DNA from: Toxorhynchites rutilus septentrionalis
Lineage: Eukaryota; Arthropoda; Insecta; Diptera; Culicidae
Direction of reading: 5' to 3'
DNA: 64,000 bases
Assembly (NCBI RefSeq): GCF_029784135.1
Contig: NC_073745.1
Span: 159,911,335-159,975,334 of the forward strand
The position numbers and the translations under genes are program-made. Below the pieces are notes generated by a model. That model had not been told where the DNA came from. It saw only the letters and a list, made by a program, of their open reading frames with translations, and did not search any database. Of the stretch, positions 31,465 to 42,470 are shown in pieces (position 1 is the first letter of the stretch; each line of letters opens with the position of its first letter).

Positions 31465-33667
31465 CAATGTGAGACTATTTTGAAACACTATGGTGGCATT
31501 AGGAATGACGAACGCACAGTGTTCGTGTTAAACAAAATGATAAAAAAAATTGGTAATATATGAAAGAGTACTCTGAAGTTCCTGGAAAAGCATTTGTATG
31601 ACTGATTTATATCGTTACATCCGTTTAACGGAACCCTTTACTGAAGAGTATTTTATCAAACCATTTACCACATAAAGTTCACAATTGGTGAATAAAAATA
31701 TTTATTCAGGATATTTCCGCCCTTTTTTTTAAAACAAATCATCTCAAACTGGGTCACGCACGAATAATATTGCACAAATTCACTGTTTCTCAGCGACGGA
31801 GAATACAATATCGTCGTCTCTATTTGACAGCATCGCAACGATGCTATTGCTATGCGTCCCACCCTCTCTCTCTGATATTCTTGACCATTATTTTTGTAGC
31901 AGTAGCTCGTAAATTTAATTTTCAGGATCGCGTCGCTTCCCTCGAGATTAAAACTTCTGCACGATAAGCAGCAGAATATTTTACTGTTTGACCCAAGGCG
32001 TGCCCACGCGGGTGGCCTTCCACTTGGGGATTGGGGATCTCGTGCACATGTGTCGTGTGTATGCGCCATGGTCTAGGGTGGACTGTGAAATTATCCGACG
32101 CCGAGGAAATGTTATGGCAATTCTGCGGTTTAATATGGGCGAAGCTGCTAAAGGAGATTTGTCTAGCAGACCACTAAACATTCACAGGTCATATAATTTG
32201 GAGACAGTGCTTTTTTTGGTTCTGCCCCATTTCAATCCCGAAGAAATATCCGACCATATTTGAATGACATATTGTGTCGTTTATGAATTTATGTTGTACT
32301 CGGGGACATCACATAAATCTTTCCCGTCGAGAAAGCTTCTTCGAGCATTCGAGTGGGACGATGAACCGACGAAAGAGAAAGAAGAAAACTTTGATGTTTC
32401 AACCTAACAAACGGCCTGGTCGAACGGGAGTACACCATAAACAATTCATGAGTTTATCAATCATCACATAATGCTACCTTAGTTGAATATGCTCTGTAGA
32501 GGTTTCGGCTTCATTAGAGCCGCAAGGTGGGGCACTGGATTAGGTAAAACTCCCGAATAATGAAGTAATTGTTCTCAATCTCCCCTATAGATTAGACCAC
32601 GCAGGGAGTTGATTACCAGTGAAAGTTATTGGAGATAGAATTACAATAAGCGGATCGATTTTTAGCGAATAATTGTATTTATAAAAAAGAACGTTGATAT
32701 TCGATATTCTTGTTTCACGTGAGGTGAAACGTGAATTTCAGTGTTGATTGTTGTCACAAGAAACATTGATCCTGAATGATACAATTTGTTGACGCATCTT
32801 CCACTCAGTAATGAATATAATTGTAAGCAATTATGTATGTTAATTAATATACATACAAATACATTTGTTTGTCTCCCAGCAACTAATGCGGCACTGTGGC
32901 ACAGAACGGCAATGGTAATTGGCGAGTTTATTATCCCTGTTAATTAAATGAGTATGCAAGCGATCGAATGCTGAGAATGATGTTGAAAATGTTTTACTTT
33001 GGCGTGACAGCAGTCTTCGTCACATTCCATTATCCTTGGTGCGAATTCAAAAATTTGTTCACCCTCAATATCTCGCGTGCATCAATTATAACGTCGATGT
33101 GTCCCATATAATCCTTTCGGGAGAATTCATCGATGTCCTGCGATGTCCAGAATCCTTTTGCACATTGCGGGACATCGACAGTGAGCGGAATGTTTCATTG
33201 TGCCCTTACTAGCGGGTACCCAGTCACATTATAAAATTTTGTTCGTGCAATGATTGGCGTCAATTCCCTCAGCCCATCTGAGTGAGGCTCGATTCATGGG
33301 TTTAAATTCGACAAATTTGGAGCATCAGTTGTATGAATTATCGGTATGTAATATTGTATACTTTCAATCAACTCTAGCAATGTAGTAACTTGCAATTCTC
33401 AGAATCGATACACTGATATCAATGCCGCAATGTTTCTAGTTAAATAGTTTTTTTTTCTTTTCAATCGAAACCATCCCAATCTATTGGATATTTACATATC
33501 TGATTTTTGGGAATGCGTTCAAAACCAACATGGGTCCAGTCCATTCATTTGTTTATTTGTTCTCTTGATTTCAATTTAATTAGTATACCGAAAATGATGG
33601 TATTTAATTACCCCGTCTGCTGCTGTGTCGGTGAAATTGAAGATTAGTTATAACCGTAATAGAGTTG
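31465..33667. other. No supported gene (2.2 kb)
   Basis: Frames at 31665-32069 (minus) and 31988-32263 (plus) overlap antisense and match no family I know. The 32880-33300 stretch, with TTAATTAAATGAG and a mixed composition, carries no repeat signature and may be single-copy noncoding host DNA. Confidence 0.35.
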
Positions 33668-34917
33668 TTAACCCTCCTGCACTCGCGTGCAAAATTATAA
33701 CATGTATACTCGCGTACAGTGTCACAGACCGAAAATTGAACTTCTCTGTGATGTTGCCATTGTGTATTTTTCAGGCTTTATTGGGATTTATTTGAAGAAG
33801 AGGGTATGATTGAATGAAAAAACTCAAAAAAATATGTTTTCTTCGTCTTTATTATGTTTTAATAGTCATCTAATTCGGCCTTCTTAAAACAGAGTAATTT
33901 TTGATACTCCAACACAAATAACGAAATTCGATTTTTTTTCACTGTTTATAATTAAAAGTGAAAAAAGAGCTATAAGAGCTATAAAATAACATAAAAATGT
34001 ATTAATTGATTGTGGTTTCATTGGAGTAAGAATCAAAACATAGCATAACTGCATGCTCGAAACAAACATATTTTTTTACATTACGTTTTTTTCGATTCTT
34101 TTATCGAAGAGAAGAATGTATAACCACCTTCTAGATAATTATCAGATAATAAAGATTCTGGAATATGAAGTTTGCATATTTCTAATATTCTTTGTCTCTG
34201 TATTCTTGGTAAACTAAGAATTAATGTCTTTTACTAGATAGGGCATAAAAAGTTGATATAAAAGGGTTTCTATGAACTTTCTTTTCTTTTTCTTGTTTTC
34301 TTGTCGATATTGTCCATTTAAAAAACCGAAACTGTAACTGTTAAAAATTACCATAAGCCACCGATTAGTTTATAGTTTCCTGTTTTCAATTCTTCCACAA
34401 GTGAAATTCTTTCACAAGTGTGTATATGTGTGACCAATATATTTAGCGAATAACTATACGAAAGTCAAACATTTATGTTTTACTTCTGAACGTATGAATC
34501 TAACGACGAATATATCGACGAATAGTTAATATATGGATCCGATCAATCCAGTTAAAAAAAGGGACTGAAATCAAATAAGAATAGTCCGGTAATGATCTTA
34601 TGTATTATATTCAATAAATATTCCACACCACTAACATTAATTTCTACATTTCATTCAACAATATTCTAGAATATGAAAAAAAGGCACTTGTCCAAAAAAG
34701 TTACTCCTATACTCGCGTCGGTGTGTCAGACCGAAAGTGTTGAAAAAGTGACACACGACCCCTTTGTACCAACACATGCGATACGCTAAACGATGACGAA
34801 CGACGAATAACTAAGCTAAAGAAAATCGCAGAGTCGTAGTGTTCATATTTTCTGAGAAATGAACGAATTGTTGATTTCTCGGTCTGACAGACCAATGCGC
34901 GAGTATAGGAGTGTTAA
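33668..34917. mobile_element. TTAA-flanked piggyBac-like element, long copy
   Basis: TTAA lies at 33668-33671 and 34914-34917. Termini are TTAACCCTCCTGCACTCGCG and, complemented, TTAACACTCCTATACTCGCG, with inner CACAGACCGAAA and CGGTCTGACAGACC. Left sub-terminal sequence matches the 244-bp copy at 28091-28334. The interior is AT-rich with no transposase. A right terminus with matching sequence (GCGCGAGTATAGGTTAA) also survives at 60864-60879. Confidence 0.75.
34701..34917. mobile_element. Nested 217-bp MITE of the same family
   Basis: An internal terminus TTACTCCTATACTCGCGTCG with GTGTGTCAGACCGAAA (34701-34736) is an inverted match over ~36 bp to the outer right end. It is a better match than the outer left end. 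The last 217 bp may therefore be a complete short MITE sitting inside, or sharing its end with, the long copy. Confidence 0.6.
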
Positions 34918-35055
34918 GGTAGCTAAAGGGTGACTGATTTGAAGGCTGGCTGGCTTAAGGCTGCTTTCATTGATATTTTGGATCGATCTCCGAACCTGAA
35001 TCTGCTGGAAGACTGTTTTTTGTCTTTGTAGCTATTCTGTTGGCTGTGCTGCCAT

Positions 35056-35818
35056 TCTACGCATAGTTGTCCCATGTTCTAAAATCAGCAACTGACAAAA
35101 ACACAATCAAAGTTTTCTAACACATTTGTCTACCAGAAGCTTGGAGCGTACCAATTTAGCAATACACCGGGTTTTTTATAAGCAGTAAACTATTGTTTGA
35201 TGAAATGTGAAAAGTTTCCATCACAAAATCAATCATGCTTGGTTACAGATTCAAGGATTCATGGACGGACAGTTATCCCTAGAATAAAAACATGGGACAT
35301 TTGAACTTGATGATGTTTTTTTGGAATACTGGAAACAACAATAAGTTTTTAAGCGTTCCGAAAGATTATGTTTAAAAACATCGTTTTATGAAGAAAGGAA
35401 TGATCTGCAACATCTTTGCAGAATGTAAATCTCATTATTATAAGGCATTCGCTAGCAATGTGTACGTATGTTCTGTTTTTTTTTATTGAGAATTAGTTCA
35501 TTCTTCCAAACCAGAAATGTGTATATTAGTCCTGCTGGAAGCGTGACATAAAATTCTTGTACTTGATTCATTCATTATGGATCTACAAAAAATACATGTA
35601 CTTGATTCATTCATTATGGATCTCCAAAAAAATACATGGTGGGACAGTCATGCTTACAATATCAATATGAGACAGTTGAGCTTGATGTTGTTTTTTTTAC
35701 GGTCTGGGAACAAACAGTAACTTTTTTCGAGTTTTTCCGGAAGATTAGGCATAAAAACATTGTTTTATGAGAAAAGTGAAAATGATCATAAAGTGACATA
35801 AGACAGCTATGCGTAGAA
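35056..35818. repeat. MITE-like repeat with TTCTACGCATAG termini
   Basis: TTCTACGCATAGTTGTCCCAT on the left pairs with AAGACAGCTATGCGTAGAA on the right. Internally, two diverged direct copies (35270-35400 and 35655-35790) share TTGAACTTGATGATGTTTTT-like and AAAAACATCGTTTTATGA-like text. No coding region. Confidence 0.55.
35558..35637. repeat. ~40-bp tandem duplication
   Basis: GTACTTGATTCATTCATTAT plus GGATCTACAAAAAATACAT occurs twice back to back with one substitution and a small indel. Confidence 0.9.
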
Positions 35819-36439
35819 CGGCTGTTTGGTTCGTGCAAATATCGATAATACGAATAAAAATCCAAAGCGTTCATCAGTTTAGCGGCGCGGTGTTCATATT
35901 TAAGAAAAATACACCCTATTGGGTTTGTGACACTTCACTTCAATTCAGCCGCATGGCTAGAGAAAATAACCAGTAAATATTCAAGCTCGTGTTCCAAAAA
36001 GTGACCTAGTTCTGGTGGACCTAATGTACGAACTCAACTGCGTTTTGTATTGAAAGCCAAGTTGAAAAACTTGTTATTCCATCCAATATGCTGTAGAATT
36101 CGAGTGAACAGAGAAATAACACCACGACCTCGATCAACCAATTCTGATTCTGGTTGTTTTTAGAAAAAAAATGCGAGGAACAGGTTACAAACAGGTTACA
36201 ATTAGTTGAGAAGTTACTGTCTTTACTTTGAAGTGTGTTCGGAAAACTCCTCTAATGATGGTAAAAGACCAAGACGCGCAGCCATTTAGGTTACGGAGAC
36301 CCCATCTGCACAATTTATTTTTCTGCTTTCTTTTGTAGACGGAGACTTCCAGTCATTCAATTCATTCGTCTCCGATCTGCACAAAGGTTCGTATCGGGTT
36401 TTGCGTTATAGAGACTTTAAATTTTTCTAGTTCACTAAC

Positions 36440-37030
36440 TGACCCGGCAAACTTCGTCCCGCCTAAAATTTGTTTTTCAAACATTCACGTTTTCTTACTA
36501 AGCGCAAGTTCATGGGTCCAATCGCAGAACTGTTCATTGATTGATCTTCTAATCGACCCCGTTGAATTTACCTTTTACCTCGATCTTCTGCTCTACTTAT
36601 TTGAACGCTTCTACCAAAACCCATCATTATAATATCAGATTATTTTCAGACACATTTCTCGTTCAAGATTTTTCAACCACTTGCAAATAACATGTTTCTC
36701 CGTTAAATGGAATAAATGTTTGATACAGAAAATATGATAGAATAAAGACAGACCCCTCCCCTCTTCTTCCCTTAGAGAGGGGGGAGGAGTATCTATTCAC
36801 CATAGAAATGTTTCCTGTCCCCTAAAATCTTCACATGCCAAATTTGGCTCCATTTGCTTGATTAGTTTTCGAGTTATGCAGAAATTTGTTTTTCATTTGT
36901 ATGACAGCCCACCCTAAGAGAAGGGAGAGGAGTGTCGAACTACCCTAGAAACATTTATTGCATTCTAAAACCTCCACATGCCAAATTTGGTTCTCGAGTT
37001 ATGCAGAAATTTGTGTTTCATTTGTGTTAC
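36440..37030. repeat. Second copy of the ~140-bp minisatellite element
   Basis: The head from ACCCGGCAAACTTCGTCCCG through TTCAAACATTCACGTTTTCT matches 3598-3870 nearly base for base. Only about 1.5 monomers follow, against seven in the first array. The GACCCGGCAAACTTCG start is missing from the first copy. Confidence 0.8.
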
Positions 37031-37984
37031 GTTAGTAGGTACAAATATTGTAAGGAGCGATGATACTCACACACATACATACGCATTTCCACACATACAA
37101 GCACTCTTCACCCAAAAGCTCATAAAGAAAAAAGTTTCGAATCTTTCGTTCTGAGAGTCGCGTAGGATTTTGTACTTCTGATACGATTTGCTATTAAATG
37201 CTCTAATTTTCTTGAAATCGATGCAAAAAATAAAAAAAAATCATCAATGTAACAAATTATCCTTATGCAGAATTTATTGGAGTTTTCAAAACTGCCTTTC
37301 GGTTTGCGGTTCGATGGTTTTTTATTGAATTCATCATCAATGTCGAAGGGGTAATTTTTCATTCAAATTGAAATATCTCTGTGTGGAATGGTCATAGAGG
37401 AACGTTCTTAGAACCAAATGAAAGCTGGTTGATAAAGTCTTGATTTGCTCTTGATTTGATTAGCCAAAAAATTTGTTAGTCCAGAATATTCCTGAAAAAA
37501 ACAAATAAAAACCTATTTTTCATTTCTTCCCCATATTGATGCCCACTACACCTACACACACTAAGGTAAAAATATGTACGTAAAATATAACACCTGAAAG
37601 TTGTAGCTTCAAAATGATGCGCATCTCATCAATATGTGTTGATTTTTTACAAAGTTACAGCATGTCAAAAATCACATAAAATTTTCGACTTCGCACTCTG
37701 TTCCTCTAATTTTTTTTGACGAGTGTATAGAAAAATCTCGTGTCACGGTGTTTGTGGTCGAACTCCTCCGAAATGGTTCAACCGATTTTGATGAAATTAT
37801 GCCTAAAGAACTTGATAGGCATGAGAATAGGATGTAAACTATATACAATATTGCCGATATTACGATATTGCCGATTACCCATTACCATATATTAACTACC
37901 GATTTAGGTGCCCCTACGCAGAAAATCAAAATTGTTTCTTAAATTTGGCTTCAAACCACACAAATAACCCCATTTCGAACCTCT
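37031..37984. other. No supported gene
   Basis: AT-rich. The stretch 37725-37830 (CTCCTCCGAAATGGTTCAAC, then CGATTTTGATGAAATT) is typical dispersed-repeat text; nothing is coding. Confidence 0.4.
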
Positions 37985-38335
37985 ATCGCCTATTTTTTAT
38001 CTAACAGTAGGAAGTGAATCGTGTGTGCATTCTTGAGTAGCGATTAGAAGCGAAAAAGCTTTTACGCTAAAAATTGAAACCAGGAGGAAGAAGGAAGAGA
38101 AAAACAACCAGTATAACGGTTTTCGAAAATTCCACAACCGATACCATAATGATCACTGAACCATCAGTATAAATTTGATGCTCAATCCGGAATCTTGTTT
38201 CGACGAGGTGATTAAAACAGGGTTTTTATTTTAGGATGAAGATCTCCTTCACGAACCTCCTTCAGTGAATCAAGGTTGACATTCGGCGGTCTTATATTCC
38301 AATTCCTTTCCCTGACCGTCGAATGTACACATATA
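37985..38335 (-). pseudogene. I/LOA-like element: RNase H side of the split relic
   Basis: The minus strand continues the frame broken by the ITmD37E insertion with ICVHSTVRERNWNIRPPNVN, DSLKEVREGDLHP and a stop. A decayed RNase H start follows (HQIYTDGS, shifted frame YGIGCGIFENRYTGC, then FSVKAF). Joined to 39624-41000 this gives RT then RNase H, the order of I/LOA-type elements. Stops and frameshifts make it dead. Confidence 0.7.
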
Positions 38336-39623
38336 AGGAGTGTGTCACATCAAATTGCATCACGGAAAAAACTTCGCCCAGTAGACCGATCCTTTTGAAA
38401 ATTTTAGACAGTAAAATAAAAACTATTAAACAACTTTTGGTATTTTCTTTTTATTCATACTTCGAGCCCAAGCCCGTATGCTCGCACCTTCCTCTTTACC
38501 CCGTCCATAAGGTTCTGTACAACGTCAGGTTGTAGTTTTTTTTGAACGAAAATCCATTTTCTCTTGAAGTCCGCCTCCGATTTGACAACTTTTGGGTTCT
38601 TCCGGAGGGTCTGCTTCATAATCGCCCAATATTTCTCTATTGGGCGAAGCTCCGGCGCGTTGGGCGGGTTCATTTCCTTTGGCACGAAGGTGACTCCGTT
38701 GGCTTCGTGCCACTCCAACACGTCCTTTGAATAGTGGCACGAAGCGAGATCCGGCCAGAAGATGGTCGGGCCCTCGTGCTGCTTCAATAGTGGTAGTAAG
38801 CGCTTCTGTAGGCACTCCTTAAGGTAAACCTGCCCGTTTACCGTGCCGGTCATCACGAAGGGGGCGCTCCGCTTTCCGCAAGAGCAGATCGCTTGCCACA
38901 CCATGTACTTTTTGGCAAACTTGGATAGTTTCTGCTTGCGAATCTCCTCCGGAACGCTGAATTTGTCCTCTGCGGAGAAGAACAACAGGCCCGGCAGCTG
39001 ACGAAAGTCCGCTTTGACGTAGGTTTCGTCGTCCATTACCAGGCAATGCAGCTTCGTCAGCATTTCGGTGTACAGCTTCCGGGCTCGCGTCTTCCCCACC
39101 ATGTTTTGCCTTTCGTCGCGGTTAGGAGCCTTCTGAACCTTGTATGTACGCAGGCCCTCCCGCTGCTTGGTCCGCTGGACGAATGAACTTGACAAATTCA
39201 GCTTATAGGCGACATCCCGGACCGAACTTCTCGGATCACGTCTAAACTGCTTAACTACGCGCTTGTGATCTTTTTCACTGACGGAGCATCCATTTTTGCC
39301 GTTCTTCACCTTCCGGTCGATGGTTAGGTTCTCGAAGTATCGTTTTAGTACTCTGCTGACCGTGGATTGGACGATTCCCAGCATCTTACCGATTTCCCGA
39401 TGTGACAACTCCGGATTCTCGAAATGAGTGCGCAGGATTAATTCACGACGCTCTTTTTCGTTCGACGACATTTTTCCAAATTTACGAAAAATTGACAGTG
39501 AAGCATGGCCAACGTGATCTATACACTCTTATCTGATTATAAACGAAAGCTGAAGATATAATTCCTAAAAATTAAATTTCTACAGCGTTTTTTCCGTGAT
39601 GCAATTTGATGTGACACACCCTT
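38336..39623 (-). mobile_element. ITmD37E (DD37E) DNA transposon, apparently complete
   Basis: The 1288-bp element has inverted ends AGGAGTGTGTCACATC on the left and AAGGGTGTGTCACATC on the right (complemented); the match continues through AAATTGCATCACGGAAAAAA. TA flanks both sides (38334-38335 and 39624-39625). Removing the element and one TA rejoins an older retroelement reading frame (LP then ICVHSTVRE), which confirms the boundaries. Size and TIR length fit ITmD37E elements described from mosquitoes. Confidence 0.93.
38455..39471 (-). CDS. DD37E transposase (IS630-Tc1-mariner superfamily), intact
   Basis: This 338-residue frame begins at an ATG (39471) and runs to a stop near the 3' TIR with no interruption. 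Residues ~1-110 hold two helix-turn-helix regions (LSHREIGKMLGIVQSTVSRV and SVRDVAYKLNLSSSFVQR), which in this superfamily bind the TIRs. The catalytic triad is visible: VMDDETYV (Asp at 147/148), FWPDLASCH (Asp241) and ELRPIEKYW (Glu279). Exactly 37 residues separate the last two, the diagnostic DD37E spacing. The enzyme would cut and paste the element in the nucleus. No missing motif is seen, so activity is plausible but unproven. Confidence 0.95.
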   Translation of the reverse strand: MSSNEKERRELILRTHFENPELSHREIGKMLGIVQSTVSRVLKRYFENLTIDRKVKNGKNGCSVSEKDHKRVVKQFRRDPRSSVRDVAYKLNLSSSFVQRTKQREGLRTYKVQKAPNRDERQNMVGKTRARKLYTEMLTKLHCLVMDDETYVKADFRQLPGLLFFSAEDKFSVPEEIRKQKLSKFAKKYMVWQAICSCGKRSAPFVMTGTVNGQVYLKECLQKRLLPLLKQHEGPTIFWPDLASCHYSKDVLEWHEANGVTFVPKEMNPPNAPELRPIEKYWAIMKQTLRKNPKVVKSEADFKRKWIFVQKKLQPDVVQNLMDGVKRKVRAYGLGLEV

Positions 39624-41000
39624 TATTGGGAAGATCCTGATCCTTCGCCTGAGATACAAATGGGACATCATGATCGCGGTCTGGAATTGAAAGATAACGG
39701 ATAACTCTATAGATTACAATCTTCGTAAAGAGACGATCAAATGGTAGCTGTCCACTCTCTGCCATAACAGCGAGAGTAGGACTTGTATCATAGGTACCGG
39801 TGGCTATCTTTATTGCCTTATTATATTGCAGTTCGATTTTTATTGGGGTTTCTCGCCACCTAGGCTGAAGATGTTTACTCCATATAGTTTTTTTTTTAAA
39901 TTAACCAAGTGTTTACTATCCTCAAAAGAGATTTCCTATGCCCGGAAGCTAGGTTAGCTGAAATTTTTTGCTTCAATTCAAAAATTCAAAAAAAAGTTCA
40001 ATCTATTTCAGGCTTCGTTTTGGCCACCTGAGCTTGTGGCATCAATCTAAGTCTCTTGATTACTCCAAGTATTTGCAAATTTTGACTGAGCGGATTTGGG
40101 GATCAAAAATTTTGGGGTTGGGAATTTTGAATTTAGCTTTGGGACTACATATTTGAATTGTTCTCTGAAGTGTTTTTCTTGTTGCTGATGTAACAACGCT
40201 AACTGAAACTAGCACAATGTCATCTGCATAAACAAGGATTTTTACGTTATCTGGATTTTTTTGCAAAAGGGATTGCATAATAACCATGAAGAGGGTTGGT
40301 GATATAACCGAGCGTTACGGAATTCCACTTTTTTGGATTTTTAATAAAGATTTTATGCTGTTGACTATGGTTCTGAATGTTCTATTTTCTTGGAAACTTT
40401 TACATAGAAACCTAGAGGCTCTTCAATACTGGGCACCTCCATGCTCGATCAAATGCTTTACTTGAATCAAGTGATGTGATCTTCCTCGATAACCTCATGT
40501 ACAATAGCCTCTAATTCTTCGAGGTGATCTTCTGTGCATTTTCCCCCACGAAAAGCGAACTTATTAGGTTCTAAGAAGATTTTTAATCGCCGATTCACTA
40601 TCCTTTCTAGAGCTTTTCCGAAACAACTCAAAAGAGTTATAGGTCGGAAATTATCTAGAACATGTTGATTCTTGTCTGGTGACGGGAGTGAAACTATTAA
40701 ACCATTATTCCAGCAATTGGGAATGTTCCCGCTGGACCATACATCATTATAAAGTTTTAATAAAACTTTTTTTTCCAAGGTAGGACAGGTTTCTCAATAT
40801 GAAATAGCAAATCTCATCAGGTCCGGTAGAGCCTTGGCTAGTTCTACTCAGTGCCCACTCAAGATCGATCATGAAAAAGTTCCTGTTAAATGATAATGAT
40901 GGTCCCTCCTCCTTCCCCTACAGAGGTTTGAGCAAGACGAGTTATCTAAAAGATATTGAATTCAGTCCCGACAAGGCCCTTGGTCCACCAAGACACAAGT
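39624..41000 (-). pseudogene. I/LOA-like element: RT side of the split relic
   Basis: From high to low coordinates the minus strand encodes LYNDVWSSGNIPNCWNNGLI, then DNFRPITLLSCFGKALERIV, FAFRGGKCTEDHLE, the catalytic YADDIVLVSV near 40220 and YNKAIKIATGTYDTSPTLA...ESGQLPFDRLF. This is a non-LTR RT from the thumb-proximal blocks to the post-RT region. Several frameshifts and internal deletions occur, for example between 40300 and 40470. The element is interrupted at 39624 by the ITmD37E transposon and resumes at 38335. Confidence 0.78.
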
Positions 41001-41434
41001 CCAACCGTCAATCTTGTTTTGGATTAACTTTAAATATCCCCATCCAGAGAAATCGAGAAATTTTTCTTTACGAACAATTTCTAGACTGGCTCTCACAAAA
41101 CTTTTGAATTCTTATCCTTTATATCTGTACAAGGCGCGCGACGCTCAAACTTTTGTGGACTACTTTAATTTTTTTTAAACTACTCTAATATAAAAACAAT
41201 AAAATAAAAATAAAAATAGTCCATCATCACCAAGATCATGACAAACCTAATAGGGACGAATACAAATTGAAAAACAAAAAATATAGTAACATAGAAGTAA
41301 AATTGTTCAAAATTGTCCAAACAATATAATCCGTTTATGAAAAAAACCTCGTCAAGTCATACATTGAGATTAAGAAAAACAAAAAAAAATCAAAAAACTG
41401 TTCACTTTAAGGTATCCGTTCGTATAAAACTTCG
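41001..41434. other. Probable L2-like 3' UTR and junction sequence
   Basis: AT-rich and noncoding. It lies between the 5' limit of the I/LOA-like relic and the end of the L2-like coding region on the same strand. Confidence 0.35.
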
Positions 41435-42019
41435 TCAGTCAAAATCGTTACCAAAATTAAAAAAAAATTGGCTGTTAGGAAAATACAGCTTTAACGTGTG
41501 AAATACAGTTTCTCTTAAATTCTGCCAGTGTTGTTGCACTTTTAATATGTCTTGGCATCGAGTTGAAACATTTATTCCTTTAATATATAGCGAATTTTGT
41601 GAAGCACATGTTATTAAAAGGGGTGGTCTCATTTCACCCGCGTTTCTAGTATTATATCTATGAAAATCACTTCCCCTTTCAGCTCGATCACACAAATATC
41701 GAAGCAGCTAACCGTCAACTACCTTAAAAATGAACACCATAGTTAAATACACAATTCTTTGCTTCACAGATAACCATTGCAGAGCGTCCAGCATCAAATA
41801 TGAGGAAGTGAACCTGCTACATTGTAAAATCAAACGCATTATTTTATTCTGCAAGCGCTGTAATCTCGATATTTGCGTTTCATTGGCCAAAAACAAAATG
41901 GAAGAACAAAAGTCTAGATGAGGAGAGATGATTGATTTGTATAGCTGTATTTTACTGCAAATAGTTAAATCGTTTCTTAGTCGACACAAAATTGCATACT
42001 TCTTGGCAATTTTCTTGAT
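41435..42019 (-). pseudogene. L2/CR1-like ORF2, C-terminal part (split by I element)
   Basis: The minus strand resumes the frame left at 48152 with IKKIAKKYAILCRLRNDLTI, LYKSIISPHLDFCSSILF and RLQRLQNKIMRLIL. After an in-frame TAG come YLCDRAERGSDFHRYNTRNA and SQNSLYIKGIN, the conserved C-terminus of L2/CR1-type elements. Positions 42008-42019 are one copy of the 12-bp target duplication. Confidence 0.85.
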
Positions 42020-42234
42020 TTTTTTTTTTTTTTATTAATCCGTTTATTTTTACAGGCTCAGTTACATAGGTTTGAAGGAGCCACGCTCTTAAATATATTT
42101 TTACTATAAAATATTAACATGTTTCCTTAATTCTATGGTTAATGAAATAGGAAACCGATTACTCGCGGTCGACTCGAGTTTAGAAGGGTGACACACTTTG
42201 ATTGGGAAAAGGATGGGATGTAAGGATATTGTAG

Positions 42235-42300
42235 CAATGTTCACACTCACACTCGCATTTACATTCACATTCTCATTCACACTCACACTTCACACTCAAT
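42235..42300 (-). repeat. Short-period repeat in the I-element 3' UTR
   Basis: On the minus strand, GTGTGAGTGTGAATGAGAAT-type hexamer variants occur, the equivalent of 17440-17492 in the other copy. The repeat count differs between the two copies. Confidence 0.8.
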
Positions 42301-42470
42301 TCTTAAAACTATCCTTACATCTAATATGTATTCACAATTTAACTTATTCTAATGTTAGTAGGAAGGGAACCGATAGCTCGCGAAGGACGAAAAGGAGGGG
42401 TAAAGGATGTAAGAACAATCACACTCGAAGATCGATAGCTTTAAGGAAAACATATATTTGGGACATATAA

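Noticed and set aside
31665..32263. 134-codon minus and 91-codon plus frames
   Set aside because: Overlapping antisense frames without motifs.
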